Part shown: one piece after another, positions 8,556 to 15,628 of the stretch
Position numbering within the stretch: position 1 is the first letter of the stretch
Layout of the letters: each line of letters opens with the position of its first letter
DNA from: JBICIG01 sp043101605
Lineage (GTDB): Bacteria > Planctomycetota > Phycisphaerae > Phycisphaerales > UBA1924
Reading direction: 5' to 3'
DNA length: 33,222 nucleotides
NCBI GenBank assembly: GCA_043101605.1
Contig: JBICIG010000065.1
Location: forward strand, 1-33,222
Notes under the pieces: generated by a model
Told to the model about the DNA's origin: nothing
What the model saw: only the letters and a program-made list of their open reading frames with translations
The model's database searches: none
Made by a program: the position numbers and the translations under genes

Positions 8556-9617
8556 TCACAGCATTCGCACAACCCGCAAACGCGCCGAACGCGCGCGCGG
8601 GTTGGACTCGGTCTCCTCGGGCGTCGCGCGGACGCACTTGCGGGTGATCCGCTCGGCGAGCCCCTCCTGCGCCAGCGCAAGAAAGGCCTGCTTGACCGGG
8701 CGGTCCTCCAGCGAGTGGAACGCGATGATCCCGACCCGCGCTCCGCGCGACAGCGCCGGCGGGTCGCTCCGCGCCCGCCCGAGCGACGAGAGGAGCGACT
8801 CGAGGCGCCCGATCTCGTCGTTGACCGCGATCCGCAGCGCCTGGAAGGTGCGCGTGGCGGGATCGATCCGGCTCGGCCCGGGTCGCCGCTTCGAGCCGCC
8901 TCTGCCGCCCTTCCCCCGGTTGGGGCCCCGTCGAGGAGGGCCCGACGGGCAGGCGGCGCGGACGATCTCCGCGAGCTCGGTCGTGGTGAGTATCGGCCGA
9001 TCACGCCGGGCTTCGACAATCCTGCGGGCGATGCGCCGGCTCAGCCGCTCCTCGCCGTACTTGTAGATCAGGTCGGCCAGCTCGTTCTCGGGGAGGCTCG
9101 CGACGAGGTCGCTGGCGGTGAGATCGCCCGAGGGGTCCAGCCGCATGTCGAGCGGGCCCTCGTGCCGGAAGCTCAGACCCCGCGCCGGGTCATCGACCTG
9201 GGCGGAGTTGAAACCGAGGTCAGCGAGGAACAGGTTGGCGGGCAGCCCTTCGCCCGCGAGCCATTCCAGCAGCGAGTCGAATCCGCCGCGGCGGATCCGG
9301 ATCGTCGGCGGCCCGACGCCCGCGGCGGCGCACGCGGCGCGGACACGCTGCTCGGCGATTTCGAGCGCCGCCGGGTCGAGGTCGTTGAGGATCACCGTCC
9401 CGGTCGGGCCGAGCCGCGTGGCAATCAGGGACGCATGCCCCCCGAAGCCGGCGGTGGCGTCGGCGTAAACCTCGCCCGGCTGAGGGTCGAGCAACTCCAG
9501 AACCTCGGCGCGGAGCACCGGGACATGGTCGAAGCCCGGTGCGTCGGCGGCTTCGGAGCCGGGCGCGTGCCCGGCGGGGGGTTCGGGCGGGGATGGCTCG
9601 TCGGGGCGTTGGGTCAC
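8556..9617 (-). CDS. rsmH: 16S rRNA (cytosine-1402 N4)-methyltransferase RsmH (MraW)
   Basis: A 353-residue SAM-dependent methyltransferase that modifies C1402 in the decoding region of 16S rRNA. Family features are HVPVL at the start of the conserved part (about 32-36), the SAM loop DATAGFGGHA, LNDLDPAA, FLADLGFNSAQVDDPARGLSF, a helical insert (LADLIYKYGEE), and the C-terminal FHSLEDRPVK with the closing RLRVVRML. About 30 Pro/Glu-rich residues precede the conserved core. The GTG start is supported by a TAGGCT hexamer six bases upstream, suggesting a leaderless message. It is the first gene of the minus-strand cluster rsmH-LysM-ftsL-ftsI. No mraZ lies upstream; sppA does instead. Confidence 0.96.
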   Translation of the reverse strand: MTQRPDEPSPPEPPAGHAPGSEAADAPGFDHVPVLRAEVLELLDPQPGEVYADATAGFGGHASLIATRLGPTGTVILNDLDPAALEIAEQRVRAACAAAGVGPPTIRIRRGGFDSLLEWLAGEGLPANLFLADLGFNSAQVDDPARGLSFRHEGPLDMRLDPSGDLTASDLVASLPENELADLIYKYGEERLSRRIARRIVEARRDRPILTTTELAEIVRAACPSGPPRRGPNRGKGGRGGSKRRPGPSRIDPATRTFQALRIAVNDEIGRLESLLSSLGRARSDPPALSRGARVGIIAFHSLEDRPVKQAFLALAQEGLAERITRKCVRATPEETESNPRARSARLRVVRML

Positions 9618-9623
9618 CGAATG

Positions 9624-9629
9624 AGCCTA
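9624..9629 (-). promoter_or_regulatory. Candidate -10 element for a leaderless rsmH transcript
   Basis: On the minus strand TAGGCT ends six bases before the GTG of rsmH. That spacing puts the predicted transcription start at or next to the start codon. There is no Shine-Dalgarno sequence, which fits a leaderless message. The -35 region is poor. Confidence 0.45.
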
Positions 9630-9640
9630 GCTCGGCCCGT

Positions 9641-9646
9641 TAGACT
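9641..9646 (+). promoter_or_regulatory. Candidate -10 element for a leaderless sppA transcript
   Basis: TAGACT ends six bases before the ATG of sppA, the mirror image of the rsmH arrangement within the same 35-base divergent gap. There is no Shine-Dalgarno sequence and the -35 region is poor. Confidence 0.45.
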
Positions 9647-9652
9647 CGGTGC

Positions 9653-10690
9653 ATGCGCACACGAAACGGATTTCAGCGTGCCGGTCGGGGTCGGTCGGCG
9701 TTCAGTTGGTTCCCGCCCGTCGCGGCGACGCTCGCGGCCCTGCTCGCGCTCGGCGGGTGCGCCGACATCAATGTCTCGATCGGGCTCGGGTCGCGCGATG
9801 CGCCGATCGCCGAGACCGAGGTGCTCGCCGACGACAACCCGGGACGGAACCGGGTCGCGATGATCGATCTGCGCGGCGTGATCCTCGACGGGCGCACGCC
9901 GGGCGTGCTCGGGCCCGGGGCCAACCCGGTCGACGCGTTCCTCGCCAAGCTCGACAAGGCGAGAGAGGACGACTCCGTGCGCGCGATCATCGTCCGCATC
10001 AGCTCGCCCGGCGGGACGGTGACGGCGAGCGATGTGCTGTACTCCGAGCTCCGCCGGTTCTCCGAGGAGACCGGCAAGCCGATCGTCGCGCAACTGGGCG
10101 ACATCGCGACCAGCGGCGGGTATTACGCGGCGCTCGGGGCCGACGAGATCGTCGCCCACCCGATGGGGATCACCGGGTCGATCGGCGTGGTCGTGCCGAC
10201 CTTCAATGTTGCCGACGGGATGAGCAGCATCGGGATCCGCAGCCGGAGCGTGGTGTCGGCGTCGAACAAGGATCTGGCCAATCCCTTCGAACCGATGGAG
10301 GAGGCGCACTACGCGATCCTGCAGGGGATGGTCGACGAGATGTACGCGCACTTCCGGCGGATCGTGCTCGAACGCCGACCCGATGCCGACCGCGGCAAGG
10401 CGGAATCGTTCCTGGATGGACGGGTCTTCACGGGCGCGCACGCGGTGCGCCTGGGCCTGGCCGATTCGACCGGCGGCGTGCGCGAGGCGTTCGACCGCGC
10501 CAAGGCGCTGGCCGGGATCGATCGCGCGACGCTCGTGAAGTATCACGACGAGGGGATGCTGGCGCGGTCGGCTTATGCCCGGGGGCAGGTGCCCGCGGCC
10601 GATACGCTGGCGCTGGAACTGAAGATCCCGGGGATCCCGGAATCGCTGCCGACCAACGCGTATTACCTCTGGATGCCGGGGTCGGAGTAA
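9653..10690 (+). CDS. sppA: SppA-type signal peptide peptidase, lipoprotein form
   Basis: A 345-residue S49-family serine protease that degrades signal peptides left in the membrane. The N-terminus is a lipoprotein signal ending in LALGGC (Cys36), so it is probably lipid-anchored rather than held by a membrane helix. The conserved core includes VAMIDLRGVI, VRISSPGGTVTASD, the catalytic serine in ATSGGYYAA (Ser154), GSIGVVV, and the probable general-base lysine at 206 (ASNKDLANPF). The Ser-Lys distance of 52 equals that of the short Bacillus-type SppA. A single S49 domain also fits the short type and not the double-domain E. coli protein. The gene is divergent from rsmH and has its own apparent -10 element. 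Confidence 0.92.
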   Translation: MRTRNGFQRAGRGRSAFSWFPPVAATLAALLALGGCADINVSIGLGSRDAPIAETEVLADDNPGRNRVAMIDLRGVILDGRTPGVLGPGANPVDAFLAKLDKAREDDSVRAIIVRISSPGGTVTASDVLYSELRRFSEETGKPIVAQLGDIATSGGYYAALGADEIVAHPMGITGSIGVVVPTFNVADGMSSIGIRSRSVVSASNKDLANPFEPMEEAHYAILQGMVDEMYAHFRRIVLERRPDADRGKAESFLDGRVFTGAHAVRLGLADSTGGVREAFDRAKALAGIDRATLVKYHDEGMLARSAYARGQVPAADTLALELKIPGIPESLPTNAYYLWMPGSE

Positions 10691-10840
10691 GACTTCGATG
10701 AAGGGCTCGGAATCGCGGGTGCGGCGTGATATCTTCGATGACTGACACGAGCGCCGGCCGGGCAGTGCCCGCACGAGCGCGGCTCACGCATGAACGGGCG
10801 GCGATTGCACTCGGGCGGTGATTCGGCAGGGAGATCGACC

Positions 10841-11770
10841 ATGAAGCGGCGTGGATTCACGATGATCGAGGCGGCGGCGATCGTGGGCGTCTGCGGGCTC
10901 GGGGCGACGGTGCTGGGCGTGGTGCACGGGTCGGCCGCGGGGCCGCGCGACCGCGCCAAGCTCCTCAAGGACGCGACGCAGTTGCGCGGGATCGGGCAGG
11001 CGTTGATCGTGTTCGCATCGAACAACGACGATCGTTACCCGACGCCGAGCCGGATCGACCGCGCCAACGGGACCGTCGACGCCGACCCGCGCAGCAAGGA
11101 CCACACCGCGGCGGTGTACTCGATCCTGATCTACAACGGCTTCTTCGACCCCGAGATGTTCATCAGCCCGCTCGAGGACAACCCGCAGATCAAGGCCGAC
11201 GGGGATTATCAGTACGAGGAGCCCGAGGCCGCGGCCCGGCCCGACCGGGCACTGTGGGATCCATCGTTCAGCATTGACTTCACGGGCGACCGCGACGGCC
11301 ATGCGTCGTATGCGCACCAGCAGCTCTCCGATGACCGGCTGCCGACCTGGGCGAACACCTTCAACGCGAGCGAGGCGCAGTTCTCGACGCGCGGGCCGAA
11401 GGTCACGGGCGTGTCATACGCCGGGGATGGGTCGGCGACGCCGACGCTCGAGAACCCCAAGAGCCGCACGCTCGGGTGGTACCGCGAGGGGTTGCTCGGG
11501 AAGAAGGGCGACGCGTGGAGCGGGAACATCGCGTTCGCCGACAACCACACCGAGGCCCGCGTCGGGATGATCAAGCGCGTCGAGGGCGACAAGTTCGCGC
11601 CGATCTCGCTCGAGGACCACCCCTTCCCCCGGCTGCGCCTCAAGGAAGATCAGCGCGAGGTGGTCGATGTGATCTTCCACGATGAGGCCGGCGCGCCCCG
11701 CAACGCGTACCTGGGGCTCTGGATCACCGCGGGCGCCAAGCCCGAAGACTTCCGCGGCGCGTGGGACTGA
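10841..11770 (+). CDS. Prepilin-type protein with N-terminal methylation motif
   Basis: A 309-residue pseudopilin-like protein. The start at 10841 gives MKRRGFTMIEAAAIVG, the class III prepilin signal: cleavage expected after Gly5, Phe6 as new N-terminus, Glu10 as the conserved +5 glutamate, then a hydrophobic helix to about residue 30. An AGGGA Shine-Dalgarno lies eight bases upstream; a further in-frame ATG at 10790 would bury the signal and is less likely. The head contains ATQLRGIGQALIVFASNNDDRYPTP, typical of large planctomycete prepilin proteins, and a late NIAFADNHTEARV block resembling their H-X9-DG ending. Planctomycetes carry many such proteins, thought to form type II secretion or pilus-like fibres. 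No secretion genes are nearby, so the machine it serves is unknown. Confidence 0.88.
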   Translation: MKRRGFTMIEAAAIVGVCGLGATVLGVVHGSAAGPRDRAKLLKDATQLRGIGQALIVFASNNDDRYPTPSRIDRANGTVDADPRSKDHTAAVYSILIYNGFFDPEMFISPLEDNPQIKADGDYQYEEPEAAARPDRALWDPSFSIDFTGDRDGHASYAHQQLSDDRLPTWANTFNASEAQFSTRGPKVTGVSYAGDGSATPTLENPKSRTLGWYREGLLGKKGDAWSGNIAFADNHTEARVGMIKRVEGDKFAPISLEDHPFPRLRLKEDQREVVDVIFHDEAGAPRNAYLGLWITAGAKPEDFRGAWD

Positions 11771-11787
11771 CGGTCGGCGGAACCGTC
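11769..11787 (+). terminator. Hairpin directly after the prepilin gene
   Basis: GACGGT and ACCGTC form a perfect 6-bp stem with a 7-base loop, starting at the stop codon of the prepilin gene. No T-tract follows, so it may terminate weakly or protect the 3' end. Confidence 0.35.
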
Positions 11788-11824
11788 GGCGGGCGGACGG
11801 CCGCTTTGGGCGCAATGATCCCGA

Positions 11825-12214
11825 GTGAGCGCGCGCGATGACTATGTCGATCTGATCGGGTGCCCGACCGAGGCCGAGGCCGGGATCATCGAGGGATCGC
11901 TGCGCGAGCGGGGGATCCCGGCGCGGAGCTTCACGACCGCGGCGGCGGCGCTGGGGTGGGCGGTGGCGAAGACCGCGCCGTATCGGGTGCAGGTGCCGCG
12001 GGCGCGCGTCGAGGAGGCGCTGCGGGCGCTGCGCGAGATCCGCCAGAGCTCGATCGACATCGACTGGGAATCGGTGGATGTCGGGGCCGAGCGGAAGGGG
12101 AGCGAGCGCCCGATCCCGGCGCATGTGCGGGTGATCATCTTTGTGATCGTGCTGGTGTTCGCGGCGATGCTGCTGAAGCTGATGTTCTTCGGGCCCGCGC
12201 CGCCGACGCCCTGA
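11825..12214 (+). CDS. Small DUF2007-like protein with C-terminal membrane helix
   Basis: A 129-residue protein with a GTG start. The first 75 residues resemble DUF2007 (putative signal-transducing protein) domains: an N-terminal strand YVDLIGCPTEAEAGIIEGSLRERGIPARSF, then RVQVPRARVEEALRALREI, a ferredoxin-like fold often found alone or fused. A charged linker leads to one membrane helix (about 101-121, VRVIIFVIVLVFAAMLLKLMFF) with the C-terminus PAPPTP outside or in the membrane edge. It would be held as a tail-anchored protein with the small domain in the cytoplasm. An AATGAT hexamer five bases before the GTG (4 of 6 matches to a -10) hints at a leaderless start. No function can be given. 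Confidence 0.75.
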   Translation: MSARDDYVDLIGCPTEAEAGIIEGSLRERGIPARSFTTAAAALGWAVAKTAPYRVQVPRARVEEALRALREIRQSSIDIDWESVDVGAERKGSERPIPAHVRVIIFVIVLVFAAMLLKLMFFGPAPPTP

Positions 12215-12431
12215 GCGCGTCGCGGAGAACCTCGTCGAGCCGCGTGCCGACTCTCGGTTCCGGTGCCCCAAAACCGTCGTGTGTATGGGGTTGCGCCGGG
12301 GTGGGACGGAGGCTCCGAAAAAATGTGCCATTGGGTCCGCAGAGCGGGGAACCCGGCGCGGCTTCGTGCGCATAACGGTGCAGCCAACTCTGGCGTCGTT
12401 CGACACGATTCGATTTCGAGACATCCCGAGA

Positions 12432-12568
12432 CATGCCACGGTGAGTGCGGGCCCTTCGGGCTTGCGGAATGCCATGTGTGGCGTGCGGCGATTCGAGGGA
12501 GTCGCCGCGCGCTCTTCGAAGAGACCCCGACGAAAGCCGGGCGTCGATCAGACCCGGCCGGCGCCGGG
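12432..12568 (+). ncRNA. Candidate structured RNA: four consecutive stem-loops
   Basis: CATGCCAC (12432-12439) pairs with GTGGCGTG (12478-12485, one GU) around an inner hairpin at 12447-12465 (GCGGGCCC, TTC loop, GGGCTTGC). Next is a 7-bp stem GCGGCGA/TCGCCGC (12485-12508), then the 12-base palindrome CTCTTCGAAGAG (12510-12521) and CCCGG/CCGGG (12553-12568). A T7 run follows at 12641. The strand is uncertain. In GC-rich DNA stems arise by chance, so this is a candidate only. Confidence 0.22.
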
Positions 12569-12651
12569 ACCAACCTGAACCCCCCCTCTGTGGGCGCGGC
12601 GATTCGGAGGCGTACCCCCCCACTCCGGACGCCGCGTTCCTTTTTTTGAGT

Positions 12652-12672
12652 GGGCAATGGGCAATGGGGAAT
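12652..12672 (+). repeat. Heptamer tandem repeat (GGGCAAT, three units)
   Basis: GGGCAAT, GGGCAAT and GGGGAAT lie in tandem, just after a T7 run in the gene-free region. It is the same heptamer family as the five-unit tract inside valS (2931-2965). Confidence 0.75.
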
Positions 12673-12787
12673 TTGTGACGCCCACGATGAGCGACGGGAA
12701 TCGTCGGGTCGTGAGGGATCAGACCCCACGACTCGAAGACTCGTCGCGGGCGTCGGGCGGAAGGGGCGTGGCGAGAAGATCGCGGGC

Positions 12788-13951
12788 TCAGTCGGCTTCG
12801 GGCGCGGGCCATTCCGGGTTGAGGAAGCGTCCGTCGCGGTGGAAGACCTCGCCGTCGGCGGCGATGGTCCCCCCGGGGCGCCCGTCGGCGGGGCGGAGGT
12901 CGCAGACCATGTCCCAGTGGAGCCCGGATTCGTTGCTGCTGCCGCTCTCGGGGTATCCGGCGCCGACGGCGGCGTGGAAGGTGCCCCCGATCTTCTCATC
13001 GAAGAGCGTGTTGCGGGTGAAGCCCCTGATCGCGTAGTTGGTGCCGATGGCGATCTCGCCGAGGGTGCGCGCGCCGGCGTCCATGTCGAGCATCTCGTGC
13101 AGGAACGCTTCGTTCTTGTCGGCCGACGCGTCGACGACGCGCCCGTCGCGGAACGCCAGGCGGATGCCGGTGACCTCGCGTCCGTTGTGGACCGCGGGGT
13201 AGGTGTAGTTGACATGCCCGTCGACGGACTGGGGCCCGGTGAAGACCTCGCCGTCGGGGAAGTTCTCGGTGCCGGCGCAGTTGATCCAGACCGATCGGGC
13301 GGGATCGACATTGACATGCAGATCGGTGCCGTCGTGCGTGTCGGTCGCGGGTGCGCGGAAGTGCAGTTCGGACTTGCCCGCGAGCCAGTCGCAGACCGCC
13401 TGCTGGCGCCGTGCGATCCGCTGCCACGCGGCGGCGGGGTCATCGAGGTGAAGCAGCCCGGCTCGGAAGACGAAGTCCTCGTACGCGTGCAGGCTCATCT
13501 CCGCATCCTGGGCGCTCGCGTGGGTGGGGTAGAGCGTGCCGACCCACTTGAGCTCGCCCCGGCTCGTGCGCTCCATGAAGGACTTCATGATCGGCTTGCG
13601 GGCGGCGTCGCGCCGGGCCTGGCGGGCCGGGTCGATCGCCGAGAGCTCACGCGTGTTCCGCTCGACCCAGAGCCCGATGTAGACATCGGCGGTCTGGGTG
13701 CGGTGGAGGTCGAAAGGGGAGACATGGTCGAGTTGGGCCTCATTGCCGACTCGGAGCAGGATCTCGTCGAGGCTCTCGATCCGGGCGAAGACCTGGGGGT
13801 GGGCGCCGGCGCGGAGCACGCGCTCGTAGATCGCCTCGATGAGGTCGAACGCGAACGGGTCGGCGTTGATCGCGACGATCTGCCCGGGGCGGACGCCGGT
13901 CGAGTACGACACGAGGACCTCGGCGAGCTTGTCGAGCCGGGCGTCACGCAT
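12788..13951 (-). CDS. M29-family aminopeptidase
   Basis: A 387-residue metallo-aminopeptidase of the AmpS/AmpT/PepS (M29) family, which removes N-terminal amino acids from peptides in the cytoplasm. The N-terminal domain opens with LDKLAEVLVSYSTGVRPGQIVAI as in the family. The expected metal ligands are present in the C-terminal half: Glu235 (FPDGEVFTGP), Glu299 (TLGEIAIGTN), His326 (FDEKIGGTFHAAVG), His345 and Asp347 (LHWDMVCDLR). Length is near the usual 370-415. The ATG has an AGGAG nine bases upstream. It is divergent from the OmpH-like gene and stands alone on its strand. Confidence 0.93.
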   Translation of the reverse strand: MRDARLDKLAEVLVSYSTGVRPGQIVAINADPFAFDLIEAIYERVLRAGAHPQVFARIESLDEILLRVGNEAQLDHVSPFDLHRTQTADVYIGLWVERNTRELSAIDPARQARRDAARKPIMKSFMERTSRGELKWVGTLYPTHASAQDAEMSLHAYEDFVFRAGLLHLDDPAAAWQRIARRQQAVCDWLAGKSELHFRAPATDTHDGTDLHVNVDPARSVWINCAGTENFPDGEVFTGPQSVDGHVNYTYPAVHNGREVTGIRLAFRDGRVVDASADKNEAFLHEMLDMDAGARTLGEIAIGTNYAIRGFTRNTLFDEKIGGTFHAAVGAGYPESGSSNESGLHWDMVCDLRPADGRPGGTIAADGEVFHRDGRFLNPEWPAPEAD

Positions 13952-14096
13952 GGAGGGGCTCCTGGGAGAGGGTCGGCGGGAGGGGTGCAGCCGGGCGGGG
14001 CGGTGCCCCTACAGTCTCCAGAGGCCGCCGCGGGCCCCCGGGAGGGGTCTGGGCGAGGATCGAACACCGACCCGAACCGGCTGGAGAGGCAAACCG

Positions 14097-14831
14097 ATGC
14101 AGCGTACCACGAGAACAATGATGATCGCCGGCGGTCTGCTGGCCGCCGCGGGCACCCTGGCGTGGGCGGCGCTGGCGACCCCGGCCGCTCCGGCGGCCGA
14201 AGCGCGCCAGCCAGCGGGCCCCTCGATCGCAACGATCGACAGCTTCCGCGTGATGCGGGCGCTGCTGCAATCGCCCGAATCGGTCGCGGCCCGGGAGGAG
14301 ATGGCCCGGCAGTACCAGAATCAGCTCGATCTCTACGAACAGCAGGACATCGCGCTGGCGCAGGAGATGAACACCCTCGAAGCCGACGAGGCGCGGTACC
14401 AGCAGATCATGCAGGAGCGTCAGCGGCTCGGGCAGATGTATCAACAGGTCGCCCAGCAGGCCAACTTCGCGATCGACCAGTTCAGCGCCCAGCAGGCGAT
14501 CGAGGCGTTCGGAAAGATCCGCCAGACCGGCGTTCAGGTCGCGACCGAGGCGGGCTACTCCCACCTGATGAGCAGTGCCGGGCGGTACGACGAACTCGTC
14601 GGATCCGGCACCACCGCGGCCATGCAGGAGATCCTCTCGCGGCCCGTGCTCATGGCGCCCAGCGAGGACGACATCACGGTGCGCGTGATGAACACGCTCG
14701 GCGTGACCGATCCGGTGCCGCAGCAGACCCCGGCGGGCCCGGTGCCCCTGGACCCCGATGCCGGGCTGGATCACGGGGACCACGACGGGCACGATCACAG
14801 CGAGGACGATGGGCACGACCACGGCGGGTAA
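14097..14831 (+). CDS. OmpH/Skp-like periplasmic chaperone with His/Asp-rich tail
   Basis: A 244-residue exported protein; the ATG at 14097 follows a GGAGAGG Shine-Dalgarno. The signal peptide is about residues 1-35 (MMIAGGLLAAAGTLAWAALA). The mature part begins IATIDSFRVMRALLQS, the OmpH/Skp strand, followed by a long coiled coil about 60-130 (QYQNQLDLYEQQDIALAQEM ... QRLGQMYQQVAQQ) and the return segment QAIEAFGKIRQTGVQVATEAGYSHLM. This is the layout of Skp, a trimeric holdase for outer-membrane proteins. The last 20 residues (225-244) carry six His and seven Asp plus one Glu, a likely divalent-metal-binding tail not usual in Skp. It converges with lipB ten bases away. skp often lies near lpxA in proteobacteria, and lpxA is 800 bases away here. 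Confidence 0.85.
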   Translation: MQRTTRTMMIAGGLLAAAGTLAWAALATPAAPAAEARQPAGPSIATIDSFRVMRALLQSPESVAAREEMARQYQNQLDLYEQQDIALAQEMNTLEADEARYQQIMQERQRLGQMYQQVAQQANFAIDQFSAQQAIEAFGKIRQTGVQVATEAGYSHLMSSAGRYDELVGSGTTAAMQEILSRPVLMAPSEDDITVRVMNTLGVTDPVPQQTPAGPVPLDPDAGLDHGDHDGHDHSEDDGHDHGG

Positions 14832-14840
14832 CCCGGCCGA

Positions 14841-15551
14841 TCAATCCTCACCTTGCGATTCGAGCAGCAGCCGGCGGAGCGCGTCGGCGACCCGCACGCC
14901 CGCCTCATCGAGGGCGGGCGTTTTGTCTGCGCCCGCTTCGCGCTCGATGGAGGTGACCAGCCGCCCGTGCAAGCCGCAGGGAACGATCAGGGCGAAGTGG
15001 TCGAGGTCCGGGGCGACATTGAGCGCCAGCCCGTGGAGGGTGATCCATCGGCGGACCCGCACGCCGATCGCGCAGATCTTGGCCGCCGGCCGCCCGAGTT
15101 CATCGAGCGTCCAGACCCCGGTCGCGTCGTCGTCGCGCCCCGCGGGGATGCCCAGCCCCCGGCAAACCTCTATCACCGCCTGTTCGAGCAGGCGGAGGTA
15201 TTCGTGCAGGCGGATGCCCAGCCGCTGGAGATCGACGATCGGGTAGCAGACGAGTTGCCCGGGCCCGTGGTAGGTGATGTCCCCGCCCCGGTCGGTCGGC
15301 TCGAGGGCGACGCCTCGCTCGGCGAGGACTGCCGGGGACGCGAGCAGGTGCCCTCCCGCGGCGGCCTTTCGGCTCAGGGTGATGACCGGGTCGTGCTCGA
15401 CGAGCAGGATCGTGCCCAGAAGATCCTCGCCCCGCTGCCGGGCGTCGAGGATGCGGGCGTGGTGCTCGAGTTGGCGTTCGTACGCCTCGCGATAGCCCAT
15501 CCGGCCGAGCCGGACGATGGGCAACGCGGGATGGGGGTCATCAGGGGGCAT
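14841..15551 (-). CDS. lipB: Octanoyl-ACP:protein N-octanoyltransferase LipB
   Basis: A 236-residue enzyme that moves octanoyl groups from acyl carrier protein to lipoyl domains, the first step of lipoate synthesis. Family motifs are RGGDITYHGPGQLV (88-101), Lys158 in AAKICAIGVRV and the catalytic Cys192 in FALIVPCGL, with the WITLHGLALNV strand between. I chose the ATG at 15551 because the family core begins about ten residues later; an upstream in-frame ATG at 15623 would add a Pro/Arg-rich extension and run almost to the lpxA start. The Shine-Dalgarno is weak. It is divergent from lpxA. No lipA (lipoyl synthase) lies in the window. Confidence 0.94.
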   Translation of the reverse strand: MPPDDPHPALPIVRLGRMGYREAYERQLEHHARILDARQRGEDLLGTILLVEHDPVITLSRKAAAGGHLLASPAVLAERGVALEPTDRGGDITYHGPGQLVCYPIVDLQRLGIRLHEYLRLLEQAVIEVCRGLGIPAGRDDDATGVWTLDELGRPAAKICAIGVRVRRWITLHGLALNVAPDLDHFALIVPCGLHGRLVTSIEREAGADKTPALDEAGVRVADALRRLLLESQGED

Positions 15552-15617
15552 CGGGCGGGGCGAGGGGCGGATGGCGCCGGGTTGAAGGGGCCGGCGCGGG
15601 ATGGTTCGGGACGGATC

Positions 15618-15624
15618 TACCATA
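15618..15624. promoter_or_regulatory. Divergent -10 pair between lipB and lpxA (TACCATA)
   Basis: On the plus strand TACCAT (15618-15623) ends five bases before the GTG of lpxA, consistent with a leaderless lpxA message. On the minus strand the same bases read TATGGT (15619-15624), a -10-like hexamer that would give lipB a leader of about 60 bases. Both use would mean two overlapping divergent promoters. Confidence 0.35.
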
Positions 15625-15628
15625 GGGC

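Larger units (their letters stand above)
12215..12787. other. 573-base gene-free region with stem-loops and a heptamer repeat
   Basis: This gap lies between the DUF2007-like gene and the end of the M29 aminopeptidase gene. Its composition differs from the genes around it: an A6 run at 12318-12323, a T7 run at 12641-12647, four inverted repeats in 12432-12568 and a three-unit heptamer array at 12652-12672. Open frames here look like chance frames without Shine-Dalgarno support or conserved motifs. Confidence 0.7.

Noticed and set aside
12310..12323. Terminator formed by CGGA/TCCG followed by A6
   Set aside because: The stem is only 4 bp and the A-run is on the wrong strand side for termination of a plus-strand transcript.
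12641..12647. Rho-independent terminator at the T7 run
   Set aside because: The nearest hairpin (12603-12629) ends 11 bases before the T-run, too far for a standard terminator.
12215..12787. tRNA gene in the long gap
   Set aside because: No GGTTCGA-type T-loop or cloverleaf pairing could be found.
13839..14096. Upstream start for the OmpH-like gene
   Set aside because: The in-frame extension overlaps the divergent M29 gene and would bury the signal peptide; the ATG at 14097 has a good Shine-Dalgarno.
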